Positions 50,903 through 59,506 of a DNA stretch of 64,000 bases are shown in pieces. The stretch lies in the NCBI GenBank assembly GCA_934234035.1, contig CAKQHH010000006.1, positions 1-64,000 of the forward strand, given 5' to 3'. The stretch is from an uncultured Clostridia bacterium. Its GTDB lineage: Bacteria > Bacillota > Clostridia > Peptostreptococcales > Anaerovoracaceae. The notes beneath the pieces were generated by a model. The model did no database searches and was not told the DNA's origin. It worked only from the letters and a program-made list of their open reading frames with translations. Every line of letters starts with the position of its first letter. Position 1 is the stretch's first letter. The position numbers and the translations under genes are program-made.

Positions 50903-51934
50903 CTAATATCTGCTGGCAATTCGGCTGATTTCCTGCACGGTAGCACTCGGTTCATAGTCCGGCTCATTGAATACCTTCTGATGGAATTTCTTTACATCGC
51001 TCGCCAAATCCGTCGCCTGTACGTAGGACACGCCATCCACCATTCCGGCCGTCTTATTGTACGGGAAGCCCTTGCTGTCCCCTACATTCAATTTTTTCAA
51101 TTTCAGTGCCAGGCTCATCATATCCTTGTTGGACAGGTTCGTCTGAACCTCCGGCAGAATTGCACCGGCCACCTCATACAAGGTCTTTACGTCCATGCTC
51201 TTTGCCTTGGACAGAATCTTCTTAAACACGATTCTCATACGGTCGGTACGTTTGTAGTCGTCTCCCACACCCTTTCGAATTCGTCCATAGGAAACCGAAG
51301 CACAGCCATCCAAAACCTGCTTGCCCGGTTTCTTTACGATTGTGTAAGATTTCTTTCCGACAATCTTCGCCGTTTCCTTGGTGTATTTGTTTAATTCATC
51401 GATTTCGTAGTCTTCTACGTTAATCTCCAGACCGCCCATTTCATCTACCGCATCGGCAACGCCCTTGAAGTTCACCAGCGCATACTGATCGATGTCCAAA
51501 TCCATCGCCCGGTTCAGGGATGCGATGGACATCTCAGTGCTTCCGTAATAGTGAGCATGAGTAATCTTGTCATATGTAGAAGTATCTCCCATCTGAAGAT
51601 AGGTGTCACGATATACCGACGTTAACGTAATTTCATCGGTAGAATTGTTAATGGATGCAATCATAATCATATCCGTACGAGAATTCTTTACTTCACTCAA
51701 GTCACGGGTATCGACACCCAAAAGCAAAATATTGGTATATCCATCTACTTCATGTCGGTAAAGATCTGCAGAACTCTTTAAATCTGCACGATTTACGGTA
51801 TTCAGGATCTTTGTACCGGCCATTACAGCAGCGATTGCGCCAATTAACGCAATAATCAGAACAATCAACAGAGTATTGACGATTCGTCTTCCACGTCTCC
51901 GTCTGCGCGCTCTTGGGCTTAACTTCTTTGCCAT
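50903..51934 (-). CDS. LytR-CpsA-Psr (LCP) family transferase
   Basis: Membrane-anchored phosphotransferase of the LCP family that attaches teichoic acid or capsule-type polymers to peptidoglycan. It has a short Arg-rich cytoplasmic start (RARRRRRGRR), one transmembrane helix (about residues 18-40), then the extracellular LCP domain with ILLLGVDTRD, NSRTDMIMIASINN and SVYRDTYLQM, and the Arg-rich YGRIRKGVGDDYKRTDRMRI. 343 residues. GAGGAG precedes the ATG. It lies next to the polyprenyl-phosphate sugar transferase gene, so both may serve one surface polymer. Confidence 0.93.
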   Translation of the reverse strand: MAKKLSPRARRRRRGRRIVNTLLIVLIIALIGAIAAVMAGTKILNTVNRADLKSSADLYRHEVDGYTNILLLGVDTRDLSEVKNSRTDMIMIASINNSTDEITLTSVYRDTYLQMGDTSTYDKITHAHYYGSTEMSIASLNRAMDLDIDQYALVNFKGVADAVDEMGGLEINVEDYEIDELNKYTKETAKIVGKKSYTIVKKPGKQVLDGCASVSYGRIRKGVGDDYKRTDRMRIVFKKILSKAKSMDVKTLYEVAGAILPEVQTNLSNKDMMSLALKLKKLNVGDSKGFPYNKTAGMVDGVSYVQATDLASDVKKFHQKVFNEPDYEPSATVQEISRIASRY

Positions 51935-51978
51935 AAAATCTCCTCTCAGAAGTCTGAATAATCAAAAAACTCCCGTAT

Positions 51979-52007
51979 ATTATATAACAAGCATGCTTTT
52001 AATGCAA
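51979..52007 (-). promoter_or_regulatory. Promoter of LCP gene
   Basis: Minus strand TTGCAT (52002-52007) and TATAAT (51979-51984), 17-base spacer. Confidence 0.85.
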
Positions 52008-52019
52008 ATACAACCTGCA

Positions 52020-53441
52020 CTACTCGTCATCATCCAACGCCTTCCGAATCTTTTCCACTTCATCTTCCTTCAGCTGTTCCAGCTCCTCCGCCTTGTCAAA
52101 GCCTTCGGTACTGTCCTTCTGGAAGAGAATTCGAATGGTTCGGAAAATCATCTTGATATCCAGCACCAAAGAATAATCTTCGATGTACATCAAGTCCAAT
52201 CGCAGCTTATCATAAGCCGATGTATTGTACCTGCCGTAAATCTGTGCATATCCGGTCAATCCGCCCTTTACCTTTTCGCGGTAAATGAATTCCGGGATTT
52301 CGCGAGAATACTTCTCCACGTGCTCCACCCGTTCCGGACGAGGGCCGACAATGCTCATATCGCCCTTCAGAATGTTAAAGAGCTGTGGGAGCTCGTCGAT
52401 TCGTGTGGCACGAATAATTCTTCCCACCTTTGTGATTCTCGGATCCTGATCCACCGCAGGGATTGGCTTGTTGTACTTCTCCGCATCCACAATCATGCTT
52501 CGGAACTTGATTACATCGAAGTGCTTTCCGTTACGGGTCACCCGTTCCTGTCGGAAAAATACCGGGCCGCCATCATCCAGCTTGATAAACAGCGCCGTAA
52601 TCAACATGATTACCGATGCCGGAACCATGGCAATGAGACAGAGCACCACGTCCATGATGCGTTTCGTCATTCTCTGAGTTAGGGTTAACCCCTTTCCGTG
52701 GGTGACTACAATCGGTGTATCCAAAAGGTTAAAGTCATCCGCGCCACGAATGATAATATCGGAAATCTTCGGAACCACGTAAGCATCAATCCCGTTAAAA
52801 TAGCAGTATTTCAAAATATTATTTCTCTTCTTCCCCGGAAGGTCGTTGATGATGACTCCGTCATATCGGTTAATCTCCGATAGGATATCGATGAAATCCG
52901 TATCCACCGATATCGCCTTGGAAACATGATATTGGGACAGCCGATTGTTGGCCTTGAATTGCAGCTTCAATGCATTTTCCGTGCCGTAAATCATCACCAT
53001 GTTTTTCTTGGAATGAAGATGAAAATATATCTTCGTAAATAAGAAACACGCAACAATGGATGTCAGCAGCTGCACTCCCGTCAGCTTCACCATCGGCATC
53101 ACCGGAATCATTCCGTTTCCAATCAGCGACAGCTGCCAATAGGAAATAAAATTAACCACGAAAATTGAAACGCCCTGAGAAATGACCACATCCAGTCGCT
53201 TCAAATATCCCCATCGGAAACCTTCCGTCCACACAAATCCGATAATCAACAGAAGTGCATATACACCGGCGATTACAAATCTCCCCCGGTGCTGCAGTGG
53301 CGGGAACAGTGCCGCATCGTACTGGAAACGCCAGAAATAGAAATAAATCACCGAAAGGACGGCGATTTCCGCGATGCATTCCAGCTTGTCCACTACATCA
53401 TTAACATATGAGTTATCTTTAATTTTATTCTTTTTCTTCAT
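52020..53441 (-). CDS. Polyprenyl-phosphate sugar-1-phosphate transferase (WbaP/EpsE-like)
   Basis: Initiates a surface polysaccharide by moving a sugar phosphate from a UDP-sugar to undecaprenyl phosphate. Several N-terminal membrane helices (about residues 20-125) are followed by a CoA-binding-like domain. The C-terminal ~200 residues are the bacterial sugar transferase domain, entered through a membrane helix (MDVVLCLIAMVPASVIMLIT) and carrying FFRQERVTRNGKHFDVIKFR, RATRIDELPQLFNILKGDMS, GPRPE and KGGLTGYAQIYGRYNTSAYD. 473 residues. It is monocistronic with its own promoter; no glycosyltransferase genes are adjacent, so the polymer is unknown. Confidence 0.92.
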   Translation of the reverse strand: MKKKNKIKDNSYVNDVVDKLECIAEIAVLSVIYFYFWRFQYDAALFPPLQHRGRFVIAGVYALLLIIGFVWTEGFRWGYLKRLDVVISQGVSIFVVNFISYWQLSLIGNGMIPVMPMVKLTGVQLLTSIVACFLFTKIYFHLHSKKNMVMIYGTENALKLQFKANNRLSQYHVSKAISVDTDFIDILSEINRYDGVIINDLPGKKRNNILKYCYFNGIDAYVVPKISDIIIRGADDFNLLDTPIVVTHGKGLTLTQRMTKRIMDVVLCLIAMVPASVIMLITALFIKLDDGGPVFFRQERVTRNGKHFDVIKFRSMIVDAEKYNKPIPAVDQDPRITKVGRIIRATRIDELPQLFNILKGDMSIVGPRPERVEHVEKYSREIPEFIYREKVKGGLTGYAQIYGRYNTSAYDKLRLDLMYIEDYSLVLDIKMIFRTIRILFQKDSTEGFDKAEELEQLKEDEVEKIRKALDDDE

Positions 53442-53479
53442 ATTCTGCTTTCACTCAAAATTTTTTGTTCTATTGTATT

Positions 53480-53507
53480 ATTATAACAATTTTCCGATGA
53501 AATACAA
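53480..53507 (-). promoter_or_regulatory. Promoter of sugar transferase gene
   Basis: Minus strand TTGTAT (53502-53507) and TATAAT (53480-53485), 16-base spacer. Confidence 0.82.
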
Positions 53508-53543
53508 GGGGAGACCGTTCTCACCGCTGCTAAAACAGCAAAT

Positions 53544-53576
53544 GGCCTCGGGAATTCACCGGAATTTCCCGAAGCC
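53544..53576 (-). terminator. Terminator of CHAP-domain gene
   Basis: An 11-bp stem (53544-53554 with 53566-53576), whose single mismatch is a G-U pair on the minus-strand RNA, lies 30 bases after the gene. The U tract is interrupted. Confidence 0.7.
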
Positions 53577-53606
53577 ACATTCTTTTGTTATCTTGAATTC
53601 ATGTCA

Positions 53607-55775
53607 TTATCGGATGACACGCATAACGCCCTTAATCCAACTGTTTGTCAAGGAATAGGTTTTCTGCTTCACCTCACCGTTCCGTGTGCTTCCCGTATTT
53701 CCCTCAATGGTGGTAATCACATTTCCGGACACGGATTTTACCAAGCCCACGTGAGAACTGGATCCAAAGATGATGATATCTCCGGCTTTCGCCTTATTGG
53801 CGCTTACCCAGATTTTCTTCTTGTTCGCATAAGCAGAATAGGAAGGAACATAACCCAGATTTCCGTAGTCCTCGATATCCTTGATCAAACTGTACAGACC
53901 CGCTTTCTTGAAGCACCAGGTAACGAACGTTCCACACCATGGCGTGGAGTCTCCGTTTCGGAATTTCGTACCGAAGTACGCTTCCCAATACTTCTTTCCG
54001 GACTTGGTTCCCACTTCCTTCTGTGCAATCTTCATCAGCTCGGTTCCGGTGGTAGATTTCTGGGCCGTCAGAACGCCCATGCTGTCCGCCTTGTAGGTCG
54101 TTCCTCCGGTGGTGATTGTAGTGTTAACTGCAATTTTTCCGCCCTTCTTCACGTAATACTTCTTACCGCTTACGGTAATCAAACCTGCCGTGGTCTTCAC
54201 CGCTCCGGTGCCGTCAGCATAGTAATACGAGGAACCGTATTTAAACAGTCCGGTACCCAATTTTCCGCTGGAATATGCCTTATAGGTCTTGCCGTTCTTC
54301 GTGAAAGTATGTCCCCAGAAAATGGCACCGCCCTTCTGGATGTAATAGGTGTCTCCATCTACTACCAGGAATCCTTCCTTTGTCACGATTTCACCCTTTT
54401 TACCGGCATAGTACTTGATTTCAGAATCCTGGAAGAATCCGGTTTTCAAAGTTCCGTCTGCATTTGCCATGTACTTCTTGGATCCGGCAGTAATCAGTCC
54501 GTTCATCGCAACGGTACCGTTCTTGTTTATGTAATAGTACTTCTTCTTGAAGCTTACCACACCGGATTTGGAAGCAATCACCCCGTCTTCATCCGCATAG
54601 TAGTACTTACTGCCATACTTGAAGATTCCGGTTCCCAGACGGCCATCCGAGAAGGCCTTATACTTCTTCCCATTTACGGTAAAAGTATGTCCTAATTCAA
54701 TTTTTCCGCCCTTCTGTACATAGTAACGATTGCCCGAATACTCTACGAAACCGGCGGTAGTCTTTACCACACCGTACTTATCCGCATAGAAACGAGCAGT
54801 CGTTCCATACTTAAACACACCGGTGCCCAGCTTTCCGGTGGAATATGCCTTATAGGTCTTTCCTTTCACCTTAAAGGTTCGGCCGCATTCCAGTTTTCCC
54901 GCATTCTTTGTAATGTAGTAACGGTATCCGTTCCAGGTGATAAATCCGGTCTTCGTACGAACCACGCCGTTCTTATCCGCATAGAAATGGGCGGTCGTTC
55001 CATACTTAAATACGCCGGTTCCCAGTTTTCCGTTGCCAAACGCTTTGTACATCTTTCCACTCACTTTGAACGTCCGGCCGCACTCGATTCGGCCCTTGTC
55101 CTTCGTGATGTAATACCGATCTCCATTCCAAGTGATAAATCCGGCCTTCATACGAACCACGCCGTTTTTGTCCGCATAAAAACGAGCTACCGTGCCGTAC
55201 TTGAACACGCCGGTGCCCAGTTTTCCGCTGCCGAACGCTTTGTAGGTCTTTCCGGCCACTTTAAAGGTTCGGCCGGTCATAATCTTTCCGCCCTTTGTAA
55301 CATAGTAGCGATATCCGTCGCTGGTCACAAAGCCGGACGACTCTCGAATCACACCCTTCGAATCGGAATAGTAATAACTTCCGTCGTATTTATTTACGCC
55401 ATACAGAAGATGTCCACTTTTATCAAAGCAATATTTCTTTCCGGAAACGGATTTAATCTCATCCTTATAATACTTTCCGGTTGCATAGAAATAGTAACGA
55501 TATCCGCCGATGGAATGCCATCCCTTTGTCATGCTCTTGGCTTTGGACGATGCAATCATCGAACGGCCTCGTACCGAAAAAGTCCGCATTCTGGCATTGC
55601 CGTCGCTGTTAATCGCCCCATCGCTGTTAATGTTTCCATCGCTGTTGATGGCCGCTGCATCGCTGTTCAGCGCTCCGGTTGTTGCTGCATTCGCCGGAAC
55701 AACAGTGAATAGGAGCAATACTGTTGCCAAAGTCAGGCTTACTATTCTTTTTCCTAATTGTCTTCTCTTATTCAT
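53607..55775 (-). CDS. Secreted repeat protein with C-terminal CHAP amidase domain
   Basis: A 722-residue exported cell-wall protein. Residues 1-31 are a signal peptide (basic start, hydrophobic core, PANAA cut site). Residues ~35-60 hold a short repetitive (A)INSDG(N) stretch. Residues ~85-590 are built of aromatic/Gly-rich repeats of the choline/glucan-binding type (YYITK..., GKLGTGVFKYG, ADKNGVV). Three of them are near-identical 64-65-residue units (148-341). The final ~130 residues are a CHAP amidase/endopeptidase domain with Cys in STPWCGTFVTWCF and His in SSSHVGLV. The repeats probably bind wall polymer, while the CHAP domain cleaves peptidoglycan. The promoter is flanked by a perfect dyad (55795-55831). 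Confidence 0.9.
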   Translation of the reverse strand: MNKRRQLGKRIVSLTLATVLLLFTVVPANAATTGALNSDAAAINSDGNINSDGAINSDGNARMRTFSVRGRSMIASSKAKSMTKGWHSIGGYRYYFYATGKYYKDEIKSVSGKKYCFDKSGHLLYGVNKYDGSYYYSDSKGVIRESSGFVTSDGYRYYVTKGGKIMTGRTFKVAGKTYKAFGSGKLGTGVFKYGTVARFYADKNGVVRMKAGFITWNGDRYYITKDKGRIECGRTFKVSGKMYKAFGNGKLGTGVFKYGTTAHFYADKNGVVRTKTGFITWNGYRYYITKNAGKLECGRTFKVKGKTYKAYSTGKLGTGVFKYGTTARFYADKYGVVKTTAGFVEYSGNRYYVQKGGKIELGHTFTVNGKKYKAFSDGRLGTGIFKYGSKYYYADEDGVIASKSGVVSFKKKYYYINKNGTVAMNGLITAGSKKYMANADGTLKTGFFQDSEIKYYAGKKGEIVTKEGFLVVDGDTYYIQKGGAIFWGHTFTKNGKTYKAYSSGKLGTGLFKYGSSYYYADGTGAVKTTAGLITVSGKKYYVKKGGKIAVNTTITTGGTTYKADSMGVLTAQKSTTGTELMKIAQKEVGTKSGKKYWEAYFGTKFRNGDSTPWCGTFVTWCFKKAGLYSLIKDIEDYGNLGYVPSYSAYANKKKIWVSANKAKAGDIIIFGSSSHVGLVKSVSGNVITTIEGNTGSTRNGEVKQKTYSLTNSWIKGVMRVIR
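54753..55334 (-). repeat. Tandem ~195-bp coding repeats in CHAP protein gene
   Basis: Three consecutive in-frame units starting at about 55334, 55142 and 54947, each 64-65 codons, encode GF[IV]T..GYRYY...GRTFKV.GK.YKAF.. blocks with high DNA similarity. A fourth, more diverged unit starts at 54752. They are prone to copy-number change by recombination. Confidence 0.85.
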
Positions 55776-55794
55776 AATTATACCGCCTTAATCA

Positions 55795-55839
55795 GTTTAC
55801 CGATAAAAGCATTGTAACATTATCGGTAAACCGTTTCAA
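55795..55839 (-). promoter_or_regulatory. CHAP gene promoter within a perfect 12-bp dyad
   Basis: Minus strand TTGAAA (55834-55839) and TACAAT (55811-55816), 17-base spacer. The arms GTTTACCGATAA (55795-55806) and TTATCGGTAAAC (55820-55831) are perfect complements placed on either side of the -10 box, overlapping the spacer and the start point; a strong operator candidate. Confidence 0.8.
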
Positions 55840-55881
55840 GATAAAATCAAAATAATTATTGGTTAACTCTCAGTTTCCCGC

Positions 55882-55910
55882 AAAAAAAACAACGAGGCAA
55901 ATGCCTCGCT
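55882..55910 (-). terminator. Terminator of cdaR-glmM-glmS-pgcA operon
   Basis: Minus strand stem AGCGAGGCA/TGCCTCGTT followed by a G and eight T residues (55882-55889). Confidence 0.9.
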
Positions 55911-55918
55911 GTCTGTTT

Positions 55919-57637
55919 CTATTTCTGATTCAATATCTCCCGGATATCCTGGATCAATTGCGTAGATACGGTGTTCAGCCGACTTTCCGCCGCTGTTTTT
56001 TCGCCGTAGAATCCGAAATAAACCTTCAGCTTCGGTTCCGTTCCGGACGGACGAATCGCAATCCAATCCATATCGTTCAGCTCATAGATGAGCAGGTTGG
56101 ACTCCGGCATCCGATCGATAAATGTCTTTACATCCCGGTAATAGAGATCCTTCCCCATTGCCCCCAACTTTCCGTTGAGCAGGCGATAATGATCCATGCA
56201 TCGACGGATTTTCTCAGTACCTTCCGGCCCGGAACAATCGATGGAAACGTTTTTCTCCGCCGCATATCCGTACAGACGATAAATCGCCTTCAACTGGTCC
56301 ATCAGGCGCAGACCATAGGATTTGGAAACCGCCGCCATCTCCGCAATGGCCAGGCAAGCCGCTACCGCATCCTTATCTCTCACTTCGGAATGGAACATAT
56401 AGCCATTTCCTTCTTCAAAACCAAACCGGAAGGTTCCGGACTCCTCCGCTTCGTGATTTCGAATGCACTCCGCGAAATGTCGGGAACCCGTTAAGGTTTC
56501 AATCAATTTCACATTGTATCGCTCTGCAATCACTCGTGCCAGATTCGAAGATACCACAGACGTAATGCAGTAATCGTTTTCCGAAAGCTCGCCCTTTGCA
56601 CTCTTCGTCGCCAAAATGTATTCCATCAGCAGAAGGCCGATTTGATTTCCGGTGAGCATCTGATACCCGCCGTCATCGTCCAGCACCGCCACGCCCAGAC
56701 GGTCCGAATCCGGATCCGTTGCGATGATCACGTCTGCGGCCACCGCTCTTGCGTACTTCTTTGCCAGTTCAAAGCTGTCTTCCCGTTCCGGGTTCGGCAC
56801 CCGAAGCGTTGGGAAATTACCGTCCGGCTTTTCTTGCTCCGACACCATGAATACCCGCCGGAATCCGTTTTCGTTCAACACTCGGAGAACCGGTTTCGCA
56901 CCGGCACCGTTCAGCGGTGTATACACAATTCGCAGGCGTGACTTGGAATCCTGAGATAATTTCTGGGAAATCTTCATACCGTGGAGCATTTCCATATAGG
57001 CATCATCCCAATTCTTTCCTAGATATGTTACCTGTTCCTTCTGAACATAATCTTCCAGCGGCAGCATTTCCGCCAGATAGTCCACTACGTCCTCGAATTC
57101 CGGCATGCGTTCCTGAACCGCATTCGCTCCGGCCGGACTCAACTGTCCGCCGTCATTTCCATACACCTTGAACCCATTGTATTCCCGCGGATTGTGGGAA
57201 GCGGTGATCATTACACCGCCGGCGGTGCGATAATGGCGGATTCCGAAAGAGAGCATCGGAACCGGGCGCAGCTGATCGGAGAGGTATACTTTTACCCCTT
57301 CGCACGCTAACACTCTGGCCGTAATTTCAGCAAAATCTTTGGAATGATTCCGCGAATCGTAGCACACGATCACCCCTTCTTCGGCGGCATCTGAAGCCTG
57401 AAGGCATGCGGCCAACCCTTTCGCGGCAGACGCAATGGTGTAAATGTTGATTCGATTGGTACCGGCGCCCATCACTGCGCGAAGGCCGGCCGTACCAAAA
57501 GCAAGATTTTCACTGAATCGTTCTGTAATTTCTTCCGGCGAGCTTATAATATTCAGTAGTTCCCGGCGAATCAGCGGGTCCACATTCTTCGCATTTATCC
57601 ATGCGGTGTATTTCTGAACTGCTCTGCTCTCTTCCAT
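55919..57637 (-). CDS. pgcA: Phosphoglucomutase/phosphomannomutase family enzyme
   Basis: Alpha-D-phosphohexomutase that interconverts hexose 1- and 6-phosphates, most likely glucose. The 572-residue length matches PgcA-type enzymes. The phosphoserine is in MITASHNPREYNGFKVYG, the Mg-binding loop is IIATDPDSDRLGVAV, the sugar-binding loop GFEEGNGYM and the phosphate-binding loop RPSGTEPKLKVYFG. AAAGGA precedes the ATG. It closes the hexosamine operon, 32 bases after glmS, tying glucose 1-phosphate supply to cell-wall sugar synthesis. Confidence 0.92.
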   Translation of the reverse strand: MEESRAVQKYTAWINAKNVDPLIRRELLNIISSPEEITERFSENLAFGTAGLRAVMGAGTNRINIYTIASAAKGLAACLQASDAAEEGVIVCYDSRNHSKDFAEITARVLACEGVKVYLSDQLRPVPMLSFGIRHYRTAGGVMITASHNPREYNGFKVYGNDGGQLSPAGANAVQERMPEFEDVVDYLAEMLPLEDYVQKEQVTYLGKNWDDAYMEMLHGMKISQKLSQDSKSRLRIVYTPLNGAGAKPVLRVLNENGFRRVFMVSEQEKPDGNFPTLRVPNPEREDSFELAKKYARAVAADVIIATDPDSDRLGVAVLDDDGGYQMLTGNQIGLLLMEYILATKSAKGELSENDYCITSVVSSNLARVIAERYNVKLIETLTGSRHFAECIRNHEAEESGTFRFGFEEGNGYMFHSEVRDKDAVAACLAIAEMAAVSKSYGLRLMDQLKAIYRLYGYAAEKNVSIDCSGPEGTEKIRRCMDHYRLLNGKLGAMGKDLYYRDVKTFIDRMPESNLLIYELNDMDWIAIRPSGTEPKLKVYFGFYGEKTAAESRLNTVSTQLIQDIREILNQK

Positions 57638-57669
57638 AGTATCATCCTTTCTAAGGCGTGATTTTTTGT

Positions 57670-59505
57670 TTACTCTACCGTAACGCTCTTCGCCAAATTT
57701 CTCGGTTTGTCAATTTCGCATCCCTTTGCCTTGGCAACGTAATATGCATACAGCTGCAGCGGCACTACGCTGAGAAGAGGTGTTAACTCGTCTTTCGTTC
57801 TCGGAATATAGAACACCTCATCGGAGTGCGCTTCAATTCCGCTGTTTCCTTCCTGCGCCAGAGAGATGATATGAGCATTTCTCGCCTTGACTTCCTGAAT
57901 ATTGGAAACCATCTTATCGAACAATCTCTCCTGCGTTGCCAGCGCCCACACGATGGTGCGCGGCTCCATCAACGCAATCGTACCGTGCTTCAATTCTCCT
58001 GCGGCAATCGCAAAGGAGTTGATATAGGAAATCTCCTTCAATTTGAGGGAGCCTTCATAAGCAACACTGGAATCCACCCCACGACCGATGTAGAACACCT
58101 GATCCCGGTCATACAGACGATTTGCCAATGCCTCAATTTCCGGTGCCATTTTCAGAACATCCTCCAGCTTGCCCGAAATTGCTTCCAAATCCTGTACGAA
58201 ATTCTCATATTCTTCCGGCGAAATGGCATCGTTCAGATCTGCAAAGAACAGTGCCAGCAGGTACATGCACACCAACTGAGTTGTGTATGCCTTTGTGGAT
58301 GCCACGGCAATTTCCGGACCCGCCTGTGTGTAGAACACATCATCGCTTTCTCTTGCTACGGTGCTGCCCACTACATTGACAACGGACAGCACGCGAGCGC
58401 CTTTCCGTTTCGCCTCTCTCATGGCTTCCAAAGTATCCGCCGTCTCTCCGGACTGGCTGACAGCGATGAACAGGGTATGCTCATCCACGAACGGATCCCG
58501 ATACCGGAATTCGGAAGCAATATCTACTTCTACCGGAATGCGAGCCAGCTTCTCGATGACGTATCTTCCCACCAGGCCGGCATGGTATGCGGTTCCGCAG
58601 GCAACGATTACGATTTTATTGATCTTCTCGAAGTCCTTCTTGGTGAGCTGTACGGTCTCCTGCAGGTGCACGCGGCCGTTATCGTCCAGGTTCCGGCTCA
58701 GGGTTTCCCGGATTGCCGTCGGCTGCTCGTAAATTTCTTTTAGCATGAAGTGTTCGTATCCGCCCTTTTCGGCCGCACTGACATCCCAATCCACATGCAT
58801 CATCGGACGTTCAATCAAATGGTCTTCTTCATCATAGATGCTGACGGAATCCTTTGTCAATACAACGGTATCCCCGTTTTCCAGAAGATATACGTCTTTG
58901 GTGTATGCCAGCAGTGCGGAGAAGTCCGATGCCACAAAATTACAATTATTTCCGATGCCCACAATCAACGGTGCATTCTTTCGATATGCCACGAACTGGT
59001 CCGGCTGGTCTTTTGCTACTACAGCAAGGGCATAGGTTCCCTTCATCTCCGAAATCGCCTGATCCAGCGCCTTTTTCAAGTCGTGATTCCGGTGATAGTA
59101 TTTGCTGATCAGCATGGTTGCCACTTCCGTATCGGTCTCCGTACGGAAAACCACACCTTCTTTTTCCAGCTCCGCCTTCAGCTCCACATAGTTCTCTACC
59201 GTTCCGTTGTGAACCACAGCGATGGTTCCGTCCATATCCATGTGCGGATGGGAGTTCAGATCCGACGGTGCACCGTGAGTTGCCCAGCGAGTATGACCGA
59301 TTCCAACATGTCCGCCCAGACGCTCCTCGCCAATCAGTTTTTCCAGGTTGCTGATGGCACCTACATGCTTTCTCAGTTCAATCTTTCCATGATTCACCAC
59401 GGCGATTCCGGCTGAATCGTATCCACGATACTCCAGCTTCTTCAAGCCGTTAATGATGATATCTTGAGGTTCTTTTGTTCCGATATATCCTACAATGCCA
59501 CACAT
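57670..59505 (-). CDS. glmS: Glutamine-fructose-6-phosphate aminotransferase
   Basis: Makes glucosamine 6-phosphate from fructose 6-phosphate and glutamine, entry to the amino-sugar pathway. It has the N-terminal class II glutaminase (Cys1 after Met removal in MCGIVGYIG; GHTRWATHG), then two SIS domains (VSQSGETADTLEAMREAK; GRGVDSSVAYEGSLKLKEISY) and the usual end KPRNLAKSVTVE. 611 residues. Only one base separates its ATG from the stop of the upstream nucleotidyltransferase gene, so no glmS ribozyme leader can be present. Confidence 0.97.
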   Translation of the reverse strand: MCGIVGYIGTKEPQDIIINGLKKLEYRGYDSAGIAVVNHGKIELRKHVGAISNLEKLIGEERLGGHVGIGHTRWATHGAPSDLNSHPHMDMDGTIAVVHNGTVENYVELKAELEKEGVVFRTETDTEVATMLISKYYHRNHDLKKALDQAISEMKGTYALAVVAKDQPDQFVAYRKNAPLIVGIGNNCNFVASDFSALLAYTKDVYLLENGDTVVLTKDSVSIYDEEDHLIERPMMHVDWDVSAAEKGGYEHFMLKEIYEQPTAIRETLSRNLDDNGRVHLQETVQLTKKDFEKINKIVIVACGTAYHAGLVGRYVIEKLARIPVEVDIASEFRYRDPFVDEHTLFIAVSQSGETADTLEAMREAKRKGARVLSVVNVVGSTVARESDDVFYTQAGPEIAVASTKAYTTQLVCMYLLALFFADLNDAISPEEYENFVQDLEAISGKLEDVLKMAPEIEALANRLYDRDQVFYIGRGVDSSVAYEGSLKLKEISYINSFAIAAGELKHGTIALMEPRTIVWALATQERLFDKMVSNIQEVKARNAHIISLAQEGNSGIEAHSDEVFYIPRTKDELTPLLSVVPLQLYAYYVAKAKGCEIDKPRNLAKSVTVE

Positions 59506-59506
59506 A

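Noticed and set aside
54753-55334. CRISPR-like array
   Set aside because: The repeats are long, in frame, and encode wall-binding modules; there are no short direct repeats with unique spacers.
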